Positions 6,867-14,900 of a stretch of 16,081 nucleotides of DNA are shown here, piece after piece. The first letter of the stretch is position 1. The number at the start of each line of letters is the position of its first letter. The position numbers were made by a program, and so were the translations under genes. The DNA is from Devosia sp. (GTDB taxonomy: Bacteria > Pseudomonadota > Alphaproteobacteria > Rhizobiales > Devosiaceae). The stretch is taken from the NCBI GenBank assembly GCA_028290685.1, contig JAQGJI010000013.1, positions 1-16,081 on the forward strand, read 5' to 3'. The notes under the pieces were generated by a model. That model did no database searches and was not told the origin of the DNA. It saw only the letters and a program-made list of their open reading frames with translations.

Positions 6867-7949
6867 CTAGCGAGCCTTCCAGCCCGCGCCATTCTTGAGG
6901 CGCATCACGAAGCCGATGACTTCGGCGACGGCCTTGAAATGCTCGCTTGGAATCGTCTCATCCACATCGACGCTGGCAAACAGCGCGCGCGCCAGCGGCG
7001 GGTTCTCCACGATCGGCACGTCGTGTTCCCTGGCCAGTTCTCGAATGCGCAGGGCAACCGCGTCGGCGCCCTTGGCGACGCATCGGGGTGCCCCCATCGC
7101 ACGATCATACTTGAGCGCCACCGCGAAGTGCGTCGGATTGGTGATGACCACCGTGGCATCGGGCACTGCAGCCATCATGCGCTTGCGCGAGCGCTCCTGC
7201 CGCAATTGCCGGATACGGCCTTTGACCTGCGGGTCGCCCTCCATCTGCTTGTATTCGTCGCGCTGCTCCTGCACCGTCATCATCAGGCGCTTCCACCATT
7301 TGTGCCGGGTATAAAAATAATCGGCCACCGCGATGAAGGTGACGACGATCAGGGTAGCAACGAAGATCTTGAGCCCGATCTCGTGGAAACCGGCAAGAAT
7401 GATCAGCGGATCGGCCGTCATCATCGTGTCCAGCCGGTCACGCTCGGGCCAGATCACGAAAAACAGCACGAGCCCGACCACGACGATCTTGATCAGGCCC
7501 TTGCCGAAGTTGACCAGCGACTCGCTCGAAAACAGGCGCTTGAAACCGGCCAGCGGGGATATCTTGGAGAATTTGGGCGTTATCGGCTCCACCGAGATCA
7601 ACGGCCGGTGCTGGATCAGGTTGGCCGTCACGGCGCAGGCCGACAGCACCACCAGCGGCACCATCACCGTGCCGAGCAGGGTCAGCGCCAGCCCATTGAA
7701 GAACGTGGCAAATCCGGAGCCGCCCAGTTCCACCTGATCGGCATTGGCCAGTATTTCCTTGAGGGAAAAGCTCAGATTCTCCGCCACCCCTGGTGCCATC
7801 GCGGCGAAAACCACGGCAGAGCCCAGCAGCATGAACCAGGTGACCACCTCCTGACTCTTGGCCACGTCGCCCTTCTTGAACGCGTCCTCCAGCTTCTTTT
7901 GGGAGGGGTCCTCGGTTTTGGCGTCATTATCGGGGGCTTCGTCCGACAC
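6867..7949 (-). CDS. flhB: Flagellar export switch protein FlhB
   Basis: FlhB is the inner-membrane type III export component that switches specificity from rod/hook to filament substrates by self-cleavage. The 360-residue protein starts with the family's charged leader (KTEDPSQKKLEDAFKKGDVAKSQEV) and has four membrane segments near residues 35-57, 85-110, 142-167 and 185-210. A basic linker leads to the cytoplasmic domain with the autocleavage motif N271-P272-T273-H274 (VVITNPTHFAVALKY). The length is normal. The start is GTG (complement of 7947-7949), directly after the fliR TAG. GAGGGG in the end of fliR serves as ribosome site, so fliR and flhB are probably translationally coupled. It is the last gene of the flgB-flgC-fliE-fliQ-fliR-flhB series, and an inverted repeat follows its stop. 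Confidence 0.96.
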   Translation of the reverse strand: MSDEAPDNDAKTEDPSQKKLEDAFKKGDVAKSQEVVTWFMLLGSAVVFAAMAPGVAENLSFSLKEILANADQVELGGSGFATFFNGLALTLLGTVMVPLVVLSACAVTANLIQHRPLISVEPITPKFSKISPLAGFKRLFSSESLVNFGKGLIKIVVVGLVLFFVIWPERDRLDTMMTADPLIILAGFHEIGLKIFVATLIVVTFIAVADYFYTRHKWWKRLMMTVQEQRDEYKQMEGDPQVKGRIRQLRQERSRKRMMAAVPDATVVITNPTHFAVALKYDRAMGAPRCVAKGADAVALRIRELAREHDVPIVENPPLARALFASVDVDETIPSEHFKAVAEVIGFVMRLKNGAGWKAR

Positions 7950-8717
7950 CTAACCCCTCCACATCATCAGATGGCTTTCAAAGGCCGACAAATACCATCC
8001 CATCATCATGGTGAGCAGCAACGCAAACAGCATCAACCCGATAAAGATGTTGGCGGGCATCAGCAGGAAAAACACCTGCAGCGCCGGCATGAGCCGGGCC
8101 AGAATACCGGCCCCGAGGTTGAACACCAGACCAAACACGATAAACGGCGCCGACATCTGAACGCCGACGGAAAAGGCGCCCGCAACCGTCCGGATCGCCA
8201 TCTGCGCCGCGTCCTCGAACATCAGCGGGGCGTCGAGTGGAAACACCATGTAGCTGTCATAGGTGGCCGCGAGCGCCAGATGGTGCAGATCGGTTGCAAA
8301 AATCAGCACCATGCCCAGAAAGCTCAGGAAGCTACCAAAGATCGCCCCCTGCACGCCGGTCTGTGTGGGGTCCGCCGCCATGGCTGTGGAGAGCCCCACC
8401 TGGAATGCGATGATGGCCCCGGCAACCTGCGTCGCCGATACCGTGAGCCGCGCGATCGCGCCCAGAATGAGCCCCACCGCAAGTTCGTGAAAGATCAACC
8501 CGACGATCGCCATCACGTCCTGGGGCATGGCCGGCAGGCCCGGCGACAGCAATGGATAGACCACCAGCGTGAAGGCCAGCGCAAAACTCAGGCGCATGCG
8601 CGCCGGGATCATGTTTTCGCCCAGTGCCGGCATGAGCATCAGAATGGCGCCGATGCGGGTAAACAGCAGCAGGTAAACAAACGCCGTATTGGGCAGCCAG
8701 TCCAGCCCGATCGTCAC
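7950..8717 (-). CDS. fliR: Flagellar export gate protein FliR
   Basis: FliR is part of the FliPQR export gate in the MS-ring pore. The 255-residue protein is almost wholly hydrophobic, with about six membrane segments and family landmarks: LLLFTRIGAILMLMPALGE near the N-terminus, a central helix pair with AFQVGLSTAMAADPTQTG, and a C-terminal NLGAGILARLMPALQVFFLLMP segment typical of FliR. The start is GTG (complement of 8715-8717), three bases after the fliQ stop. The flhB GTG begins immediately after its TAG. Tight spacing on both sides indicates one transcript, fliQ-fliR-flhB. Length is normal and the gene appears intact. Confidence 0.95.
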   Translation of the reverse strand: MTIGLDWLPNTAFVYLLLFTRIGAILMLMPALGENMIPARMRLSFALAFTLVVYPLLSPGLPAMPQDVMAIVGLIFHELAVGLILGAIARLTVSATQVAGAIIAFQVGLSTAMAADPTQTGVQGAIFGSFLSFLGMVLIFATDLHHLALAATYDSYMVFPLDAPLMFEDAAQMAIRTVAGAFSVGVQMSAPFIVFGLVFNLGAGILARLMPALQVFFLLMPANIFIGLMLFALLLTMMMGWYLSAFESHLMMWRG

Positions 8718-8720
8718 CGG

Positions 8721-8987
8721 CTAGCCGCCCACGATGATCATGTCGACCACCCGGTTCATGTAGCCGCCCATGGTGGCGCCCAGAAACGGCAGTGTCAGCA
8801 GCATGGTCAGAAAGATCGCGATGATCTTGGGCACGAACACCAGCGTCTGCTCCTGGATCTGCGTCAGCGCCTGAAACAGCGCGATCACCACGCCCACCAC
8901 CAGCCCGACGAGCATCATGGGAGCCGACACGATGATCAGCGTCCAGATACCGTCACTGGCAATGTCGAGAGCTTCGGCGCCGGTCAT
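8721..8987 (-). CDS. fliQ: Flagellar export gate protein FliQ
   Basis: FliQ is the small two-helix subunit of the FliPQR export gate. I use the ATG complementary to 8985-8987, giving 88 residues (MTGAEALDIASDGIWTLIIV...), the usual FliQ length. The frame is open 11 codons further upstream but that extension matches nothing in the family. Two membrane helices lie at about 15-40 and 52-75, separated by the conserved FQALTQIQEQTLVFVPK loop. The ribosome site is modest (AGCGAGA). fliR follows after three bases. Upstream lies a 222-base gap to fliE, so fliQRhB may have its own promoter or be read through from flgB. Confidence 0.94.
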   Translation of the reverse strand: MTGAEALDIASDGIWTLIIVSAPMMLVGLVVGVVIALFQALTQIQEQTLVFVPKIIAIFLTMLLTLPFLGATMGGYMNRVVDMIIVGG

Positions 8988-9209
8988 GTTGATCTCGCTG
9001 CGCACGAATCGCGCCTGCACACTTTACGCCCGACCGAAGCTTCCCGCGACCTGTCGATGGACCCCGTCGAGCCTGGCGATCCGCCGCGCCGCTACCCCGC
9101 GCCACCGTCATCACCCGGATTGTCCGGGTAATCCGTCCTTCAGCGTGCGCGGGTGAACGGGCTGGCTGAACGTGCCGGGCAAACGAGCGAGGCACATCGA
9201 GGCAGGACG
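8988..9209. other. Intergenic region between fliE and fliQ
   Basis: These 222 bases split an otherwise tightly packed minus-strand flagellar series. No credible gene is visible on either strand; open frames here are low-complexity Arg/Ala/Pro and lack ribosome sites. The main structure is a hairpin-forming dyad at 9110-9132. I see no clear sigma-70, sigma-54 or CtrA element. Confidence 0.6.
9110..9132. repeat. Hairpin-forming inverted repeat between fliE and fliQ
   Basis: ACCCGGA-TTG-TCCGGGT (9113-9129) is a perfect 7-bp stem. It extends to 10 bp with one C-A mismatch through the flanking AT/AT bases. It has no T-tract on the minus strand. It could attenuate or process the transcript between the rod genes and the export-gate genes, or be an operator. 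Confidence 0.5.
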
Positions 9210-9545
9210 CTAGATCGGCATCCGCATGATTTCCTCATAAGCCGAAATCACCCGGTCGCGGACCGTAACCATGCTCTCGATGGCGATTTCCGTTTCGCTC
9301 AGTGCGGTCACCATATCCACCACATTGGCTTTGCCATTGACCATGTCGAGGGCCATGGCGTCCGAGGTCTTGCCGCTGTCCACTACCCCTTGCACCTGTT
9401 GCGCCAGCATGTCCGCAAAGCTGTTGCCCCCGCTTGGCGCGGCCAGTGCCGTCAGGTCGGTATTGGGCTTGGTGGCCTGATTGATCAGGCGGCTGGCATT
9501 GCCATAGGCGGCGGTTGCAGCGTTGAACGGCGTCGTGATTGTCAT
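9210..9545 (-). CDS. fliE: Flagellar hook-basal body protein FliE
   Basis: FliE joins the MS ring to the proximal rod and is an early export substrate. The 111-residue protein shows the family C-terminal block: VNGKANVVDMVTALSETEIA, then MVTVRDRVISAYEEIMRMPI, ending exactly where FliE proteins normally end. The N-terminal half (SRLINQ, FADML) is less conserved, as usual. There is no cleavable signal peptide; export is by the flagellar type III route. The ATG (complement of 9543-9545) lies 17 bases past the flgC stop, with AGGGGC as ribosome site, so it shares the flgB-flgC transcript. Confidence 0.94.
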   Translation of the reverse strand: MTITTPFNAATAAYGNASRLINQATKPNTDLTALAAPSGGNSFADMLAQQVQGVVDSGKTSDAMALDMVNGKANVVDMVTALSETEIAIESMVTVRDRVISAYEEIMRMPI

Positions 9546-9562
9546 GATGAGCCCCTGTCCGA

Positions 9563-9973
9563 TCAGCCGCGCAAGATGTCGAGCGTGCGCCCGAGCATCT
9601 GGCGCGTCACGGTAACGACGTTGAGATTAGCCTCGTAGGTGCGCTGGGCCTCCCGCATGTCCATCGACTCGATCAGCGGATTGACGTTGGGATATTGCAC
9701 GTAGCCGCGATCATCGGCGGCCGGATGGCCGGGCTCGTAGCGTGAACTGAAATCGCTCATGTCGTACGCAAGCTTGCCGATTTCCACGATCTGCCCGCCC
9801 GCTTCGGCATCGAAGCTGGTTTCAAATGTCGGCACCCGGCGCCGATAGGGCTCCTCGCCGGGCGCCTTGCCGGCCGAGTCTGTATTGGCCAGGTTTTCTG
9901 CGATGACCCGCATGCGCGCGGTCTGGGCGTGCAGGCCGGTTGCAGCGATGCGAAGCGAGGAATTGAAATCCAT
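9563..9973 (-). CDS. flgC: Flagellar proximal rod protein FlgC
   Basis: FlgC is a proximal rod subunit exported through the basal body. The 136-residue product begins MDFNSSLRIAATGLHAQTAR, continues MRVIAENLANTDSAG (the flg_bb_rod motif at about 21-35), contains YVQYPNVNPLIESMDMREAQ and closes with YEANLNVVTVTRQMLGRTLD. Together these are diagnostic of FlgC. The length is normal. The start ATG is preceded by AGGAG that overlaps the flgB stop codon (TAG inside CTAGGAG), indicating tight coupling with flgB. fliE follows after 17 bases. Confidence 0.95.
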   Translation of the reverse strand: MDFNSSLRIAATGLHAQTARMRVIAENLANTDSAGKAPGEEPYRRRVPTFETSFDAEAGGQIVEIGKLAYDMSDFSSRYEPGHPAADDRGYVQYPNVNPLIESMDMREAQRTYEANLNVVTVTRQMLGRTLDILRG

Positions 9974-9986
9974 GCCGGCTTAACTC

Positions 9987-10394
9987 CTAGGACTGGCGCC
10001 CGAGCGCGGTTTTGAGGATCTTGATGGATTTGGTGTAGAGCCCCGTTGCGGCCTGATAGTCCATCATGTTGGTCGTCACCTTCATCATCTCGTCTTCCAG
10101 CGTCACCCCATTGCCCTCGGGGGTGATCTCGAAACTGGCCATGCGCTGCGCGCCGAAGGCTGAATTGGCGCTGCTCGAAACGCTGAAATGAGTAGGCTGG
10201 GTGGCTGTCGTGGTCACTCCCGCCGAGGAGAAGGCATTGCTGCTGCTGGCAAAATCGTATTGCGCCAGATCGCGCCCGCGATAGCCCGGGGTTTCTGCAT
10301 TGGCGACGTTTTCAGCCAGCAAGCCTTGACGCGTCTGATGCCAGCGCATCTTGTCGGCGAGGGCCGTAAAAACCGGCATGTTGAGAAAGGCCAT
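9987..10394 (-). CDS. flgB: Flagellar proximal rod protein FlgB
   Basis: FlgB is a proximal rod subunit. With the ATG complementary to 10392-10394 the protein has 135 residues and begins MAFLNMPVFTALADKMRWHQ, followed by the rod motif LLAENVANAETPGYRGRDL and the C-terminal MMKVTTNMMDYQAATGLYTK block. AGGGA lies about ten bases upstream. The frame stays open 20 codons further to a TTG at 10454. That longer start is disfavoured because it would place the CtrA box at 10442-10461 inside the coding region. It is the first gene of the minus-strand flagellar series, and its promoter is shared or divergent with fliO. Confidence 0.94.
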   Translation of the reverse strand: MAFLNMPVFTALADKMRWHQTRQGLLAENVANAETPGYRGRDLAQYDFASSSNAFSSAGVTTTATQPTHFSVSSSANSAFGAQRMASFEITPEGNGVTLEDEMMKVTTNMMDYQAATGLYTKSIKILKTALGRQS

Positions 10395-10566
10395 GGCCGG
10401 CGGTCCCTGCGCGTTAACCTGATGGGCAAATCTTGCCGCCTCATGGTTAAGCAAGTGTTAACCTCGACTCATTAGGGCAGTTTCGGCCTCGCAATTTGCA
10501 CATTTGCAGGATTAGTAGGCAACATATACCGCCCCGACGCCGGGCCGTAACGCTTTTGGAGTAGAA
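10395..10566. promoter_or_regulatory. Divergent promoter region flgB/fliO
   Basis: These 172 bases separate the two divergently transcribed flagellar units. Besides the CtrA box they hold a tandem ATTTGCAC/ATTTGCAG repeat (10494-10509) and an AT-rich CATATA (10523-10528) ahead of fliO. I could not place a -35/-10 pair at standard spacing for either direction, as is common for CtrA-activated promoters. Confidence 0.6.
10442..10461. promoter_or_regulatory. CtrA binding site between flgB and fliO
   Basis: The minus strand reads TTAACACTTGCTTAACCAT, an exact TTAA-N7-TTAA whose second half is the full TTAACCAT element known from Caulobacter CtrA targets. Read from plus it is also TTAA-N7-TTAACC, so it could serve either side. 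It lies 48-67 bases before the flgB ATG and about 105 bases before fliO. A GANTC site (GACTC, 10466-10470) lies five bases away. A further GTTAAC half-site is at 10413-10418. Early flagellar genes are classic CtrA targets. Confidence 0.8.
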
Positions 10567-11226
10567 ATGCAGTTCATCACGAGCCTCTTTGGTGGGTCGG
10601 GCAACAGTGTGCTGACGGCCCTCTTTGCCCTGGGCGTCGTGGTCCTGCTGATCGTTCTGGGCCTGTGGCTGCTCAAGATCCTGTTCAACGCATCGAGCAA
10701 TGTCGGCCGGGGCCGCAACAGGCGCCTCAGCGTTGTGGATAGCCTGGCGCTCGACCCCAAGCGCCACCTGCTGATTGTGCGGCGCGATAATGTGGAACAT
10801 CTGATTCTTGTCGGCGGGCCGCAGGATGTGGTGATCGAAGCCGGTATCCCCGCCGCTGATGAGCCCGCCGCCCAGCCCGGCCGCCGCCCCGTCCCCATGG
10901 TTGCAGGCCGCCGCCCCCCTCCCGGCAAGCCGCCCGTCGCAACGGCGCCAACGCCGGTGGTTAATCCGGCAAAGCCCCTGTCCCAGGGACCAGCCACGGT
11001 GGCCGACCAGTTGCGCGAAATGGGCCAGCCCACCGATCGCAAGACCCATCTGTCGCTCCGCCATACCGGCCTGCTGCGCCCGGTCGGGGAGGTCGAGCCA
11101 ATTGTTTCGGCTGAAAATTCGGTGACCCGGGGTGCTGGCGACAGCGACTCAGCTAAAGAAGACAGAGCGCGGCGCGAAATCGAAGGCATCAATCTTGAGG
11201 GCAACACCGGGGCTAACCGCATCTGA
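10567..11226 (+). CDS. fliO: Flagellar biosynthesis protein FliO family
   Basis: FliO is a membrane protein that helps assemble or stabilise the FliP ring. This 219-residue product has one N-terminal membrane helix (about 15-41, NSVLTALFALGVVVLLIVLG). It is followed by the FliO core: basic RGRNRRLSVVDSLALDPKRH, then LLIVRRDNVEHLILVGGPQD, which is the fold and motif of FliO/MopB proteins. The rest (about 95-219) is a Pro/Ala-rich, poorly conserved cytoplasmic tail. The ATG is preceded by GGAG at 10558-10561. fliP overlaps its 3' end, so the two are probably translationally coupled. It is divergent from flgB across the CtrA-box region. Confidence 0.88.
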   Translation: MQFITSLFGGSGNSVLTALFALGVVVLLIVLGLWLLKILFNASSNVGRGRNRRLSVVDSLALDPKRHLLIVRRDNVEHLILVGGPQDVVIEAGIPAADEPAAQPGRRPVPMVAGRRPPPGKPPVATAPTPVVNPAKPLSQGPATVADQLREMGQPTDRKTHLSLRHTGLLRPVGEVEPIVSAENSVTRGAGDSDSAKEDRARREIEGINLEGNTGANRI

Positions 11227-11992
11227 GCGTTCGCCTCCGCGCCGCCTGGCGCTGTTTGCCGCCTGTCTGGTTCTCTTCCTGGGGCTGATTCCGGGTCTCG
11301 CCCTGGGGCAGGACGTGTCGATCGATTTCGGCGATGACACGACCATCACCGAGCGCGCGGTCCAGATCATCGGGCTGGTCACGCTGCTGTCGCTGGCCCC
11401 CTCCATCCTGGTGATGGTGACCAGCTTCACCCGCATTGTGGTCGTGCTGTCGCTGCTGCGCACCGCGATTGGCCTGCAAACCGCCCCGCCCAACTCGGTG
11501 ATGGTGTCGCTGGCCCTGTTTCTGACCATCTTTGTCATGCAACCCACCCTGCAGCAAAGCTACGATCAGGGCATCGCGCCGCTTCTGGCTGGTGACATCG
11601 AGATCGCCGAAGCGTTCGAGCTGGGCAGCGCGCCGCTGCACGAATTCATGCGGGCCAATGTGCGCGAGCAGGATCTGACCCTCTTTTACGACCTGACCGA
11701 GGCCGTCCCGCCCGACGAGCCCGAGGCCATCCCGCTGCAGCTGCTGATTCCGGCCTTCATGATCTCCGAACTGCGCCGCGCCTTCGAGATCGGCTTTCTG
11801 CTGTTCTTGCCGTTCGTGGTGATCGACATGGTTGTGGCATCGGTGCTGATGGGCATGGGTATGATGATGCTGCCCCCCGTCGTCATCTCGCTGCCGTTCA
11901 AGCTGATCTTTTTCGTGCTGGTGGACGGCTGGTATCTGGTCGCCGGCTCCCTGGTTCGCAGCTTCGTGAGCGGTACCACCGGCGCCGGCTGA
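11195..11992 (+). CDS. fliP: Flagellar export gate protein FliP
   Basis: FliP forms the core pentamer of the export gate with FliQ and FliR. The protein has a signal-peptide-like start (PPRRLALFAACLVLFLGL) and the first FliP signature, PSILVMVTSFTRIVVVLSLL plus RTAIGLQTAPPNSVMVSLAL. A periplasmic loop follows, then the second signature, LLIPAFMISELRRAFEIGFL, with two C-terminal membrane helices. I choose the TTG at 11195: GAAGG at 11182-11186 is eight bases upstream, and it gives 265 residues, near the normal 240-260. The same frame is open to a GTG at 11132 (286 residues), but that start lacks a good ribosome site. With my start the gene overlaps fliO by 32 bases. Its TGA abuts the stop of the convergent gene. 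Confidence 0.93.
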   Translation: MRATPGLTASERSPPRRLALFAACLVLFLGLIPGLALGQDVSIDFGDDTTITERAVQIIGLVTLLSLAPSILVMVTSFTRIVVVLSLLRTAIGLQTAPPNSVMVSLALFLTIFVMQPTLQQSYDQGIAPLLAGDIEIAEAFELGSAPLHEFMRANVREQDLTLFYDLTEAVPPDEPEAIPLQLLIPAFMISELRRAFEIGFLLFLPFVVIDMVVASVLMGMGMMMLPPVVISLPFKLIFFVLVDGWYLVAGSLVRSFVSGTTGAG

Positions 11993-14900
11993 TCACTCAA
12001 CGCTCGCCAGTCCTGCCCCTGACTCCGACGCCGCCAGCGGCGCCAGCGCCCCGCTTGTGCCGTAAACCTCGCGGTACGAGGACAAAAACGCGTTGATCCC
12101 CTGGACGCCCGAGACCTGGCTGGCAACCGCTTTGAACTCGATGCTGGTAACCGCGATATCGCCCGTCACCAGGTCGAACATCGGCCATTCCGGGCTCGTG
12201 ACCATGGCCTCGCCGAACTTCGAGCGCAGGCGCCCGAGGGCGAAGCGATCATTGGCCAGCACGTAGCCCACGGCCGCCTTGATCAGGCTCATGCGCGCCG
12301 GCTGGCTCAACGAGCCCCCCGGGGTGACTGCATGCAGTGCCTCGATCATTTCGCCCGCTTCGGAATACCGCTTGGCCTTCCATTGGGCTTCGATGCGCAA
12401 TTGCACGACATCGATACCGTCCATGTCGCGCAGCATGTCGAGGGCGAGTTGATCGCGCCCGCCATCGATCATTGCCCGCGCCTCCAGCACGCGACGCTGC
12501 CGCGCCAGCGATTCCGGAATACCCGGCAACCGCGTGGCATTCAGCACCCGCAATGCATCCTGGGGCTTGCGGTCGGCAAGATGGATAACCGCCAGGTCCG
12601 TGGCGACCTGGGTCCGGGCCACGCCGCGCAACCGGTTCTCGATCTGGTATTCCAGCAAGCTTGCCGCCTGCGCCAGCAGGTCCACCCGCACCAGGCGTCG
12701 CGCCAGGTTGCGGATCATTTCGTCCCCTTGCGTACCCGGCGGCGTCAGGGCGCGGAAATCATAATAAAGCCCGAGCGCCTCCACCGGCCCCAATGAGTCG
12801 GCAACGCCATCAAGAAACAATTGGCTGAACACGGCCTGCGCCTGGTCCCGCAACGCATTGACGGGCGGGCTTTCGGGGTATGTGGCAACGGCCTGCTGCA
12901 CGGTGTCGAAACCCGAACGGTAGTTCCCGTCCCGAAAAAAGAACTCCGCCAGCATCTTGAGCATGTCGGCTTCCAGCGGGTTGCCCCGCCACAGCAGCGC
13001 TTCCGCTGCCAGGGTTTCGGTTGCCTTCTCAAGATTGAGCTTACCGGCCTGATCGAGCAGGCGCAGTGTCCGGTAAATCGCCTCGGCTCGTGTCGGCCGT
13101 ATATCGGCGGCAATCACCTGGCCAAAGGTGTCGATCGCTTCATCGGTCCGCCCGCGCAGCTCGGCGATGCGGCCGCTCATCAACAGGTAGAGGCTGGTCT
13201 GAGCGGCATCAAGGCCTGGAAAATCCATGCTGGCGAGCAGTTGTTCGGCCATGGCCGCATCATCGGTCTCGACGGCCGCGCGGATCGCCGCGAAGTTGAA
13301 CCTGTCGCGCACCCAGCCCGGATAGCCCTCGATGATCGGCAGCGCCGCCAGCGCATCCACCTTGGCGCCGTGGAAGTCCGAAAGGTCGGCGCGCGCAATC
13401 GTGCGCCATATCAAGGCATCGATTTCGTTGCCGGCGGCGGCCGCGTTGAGCATGCCAAGCGCCTCCCGGCTGCGCCCCGCAACGGTGTGCGCCATGGCAT
13501 TGGCCAGCCGCACCTTTCGCGTCAGGCTTTCATCGGTAAGATCTGCTCCCAGTATTTCGAGGACCCCGATGGCCTCAAGCCCGAACTGGTTGGCCAGGTA
13601 GAACTGCGCCAGATCGAGCCGCGCCCGGTCCCGCAGCCGCTCGTCGGCGTCTGCTGCCAACAACTGCATCTGCTGCTGCTCGCGAGCGAGGGCGCCGAAA
13701 TCCTTTCGTTCCAGCCCGGTCAGGTTCACGAAACTGGCGCGCATGGCTTCAGCCACGGCGCTGCCCGTGCCGCGCGGTCCCTCCAGGGCTGAGATGGTCA
13801 GCCCCCCGGGCGTCGAGACAATCGCCCGCGTATTGTCGATGGCCACGTCCAGAGTGTCGGCCTTGGGCTTGACCACCAGGCCGTGAATGCTGCGCAAGGC
13901 GGAGAATTCAACAAAGTCCAGCGTCCGCGTCATACCTCGGGCGGGCGGATAGGCCGTGACCACTTTGAGCATATCGCCCACCAGCGGATCGCGAAAATCA
14001 TGTGCCCGCGCCGGGCGAGCCACATCGGCGCTGACCTCGAAATTGCCCTCCAGGTCGCGCCGCCGGGTGAACTCGATGGGCTCGGTGGGTGTCAGCATCA
14101 CATCGCCCAGCGACAGTATCCATGCCATGCCCTCCGATCCAAGCGTGGCCAGCCGGTCCTGCGACAGATCGATCTGCACCACTTGCGTGTCGCCCACGGC
14201 CATCACTTCGAACTTGCTGGCAAGGCCGTTCAACTGGTCCGACTTTGGCGGCGGCAGGATACCGGCAGTTGTATCGAATAACATCCACACCGTGTCGCCG
14301 CGCCTGAACACGGCGGCGGGCGTATCGTGCTCGAACGGAAACACGACGCGCACAGTGGAGCCCAGTACGCTGATGAAGGGGGTGACAGCCTCAAGACCCG
14401 AGGCGGGCATCAGCTTGTCAACGATCGGGGCCGCGGGCGTTTGCCTCTCGACATCGCCGCCGGTTTGCGCTGTGCCTGGCGACAGGCTTGCCGCGGAAAA
14501 TGCCGGAAGGCTCGCTCCCCCGATGTCGATGTCCAGGATATATTGGGTCGCTGAGTTCTCGTAGAAGCGTGGCTTGACGCCCTTGTCCAGCTTGAGCGCG
14601 ACAATTGCCCCGTCGGGTGTCACCGAGGGTTCGACCGACACGATCTCGGGCGGCAGATCAGCGATCAGTTCACGCAGATCGATGTCCACGGGCCATTCGA
14701 AAGCCAGCATGGCCTCATCGTCGATCTGGGTAAAATCCCCCCTGGTCGGCACGGACCAGTCAAACTGTACCCGCAGAAACGTTGGATTGCGCCCGATGCG
14801 CACGCTTGGCTTGGGGTCAAGTTCGGCGACGCCGGTTGCCTTGCGCTCCTGTTCGGCGCGAAGGGCAGCCAGCCGCGCCCGCTCTGCCAGCTCGTCCACC

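Noticed and set aside
6939..9131. Plus-strand open frame of 730 codons across flhB, fliR and fliQ
   Set aside because: It runs antisense to three clear flagellar genes and their intergenic DNA. Its product is a His/Gln/Arg-rich low-complexity string with no motif. It arises from codon bias.
8953..9195. 80-codon minus-strand frame in the fliE-fliQ gap
   Set aside because: It is low-complexity and basic, lacks a ribosome site and overlaps the start of fliQ in another frame. Treated as non-coding.
10494..10528. Sigma-70 promoter for fliO from TTGCAC or TTGCAG to CATATA
   Set aside because: Spacings are 21 and 13 bases, outside the normal 16-18, so I list only the region and not a promoter.
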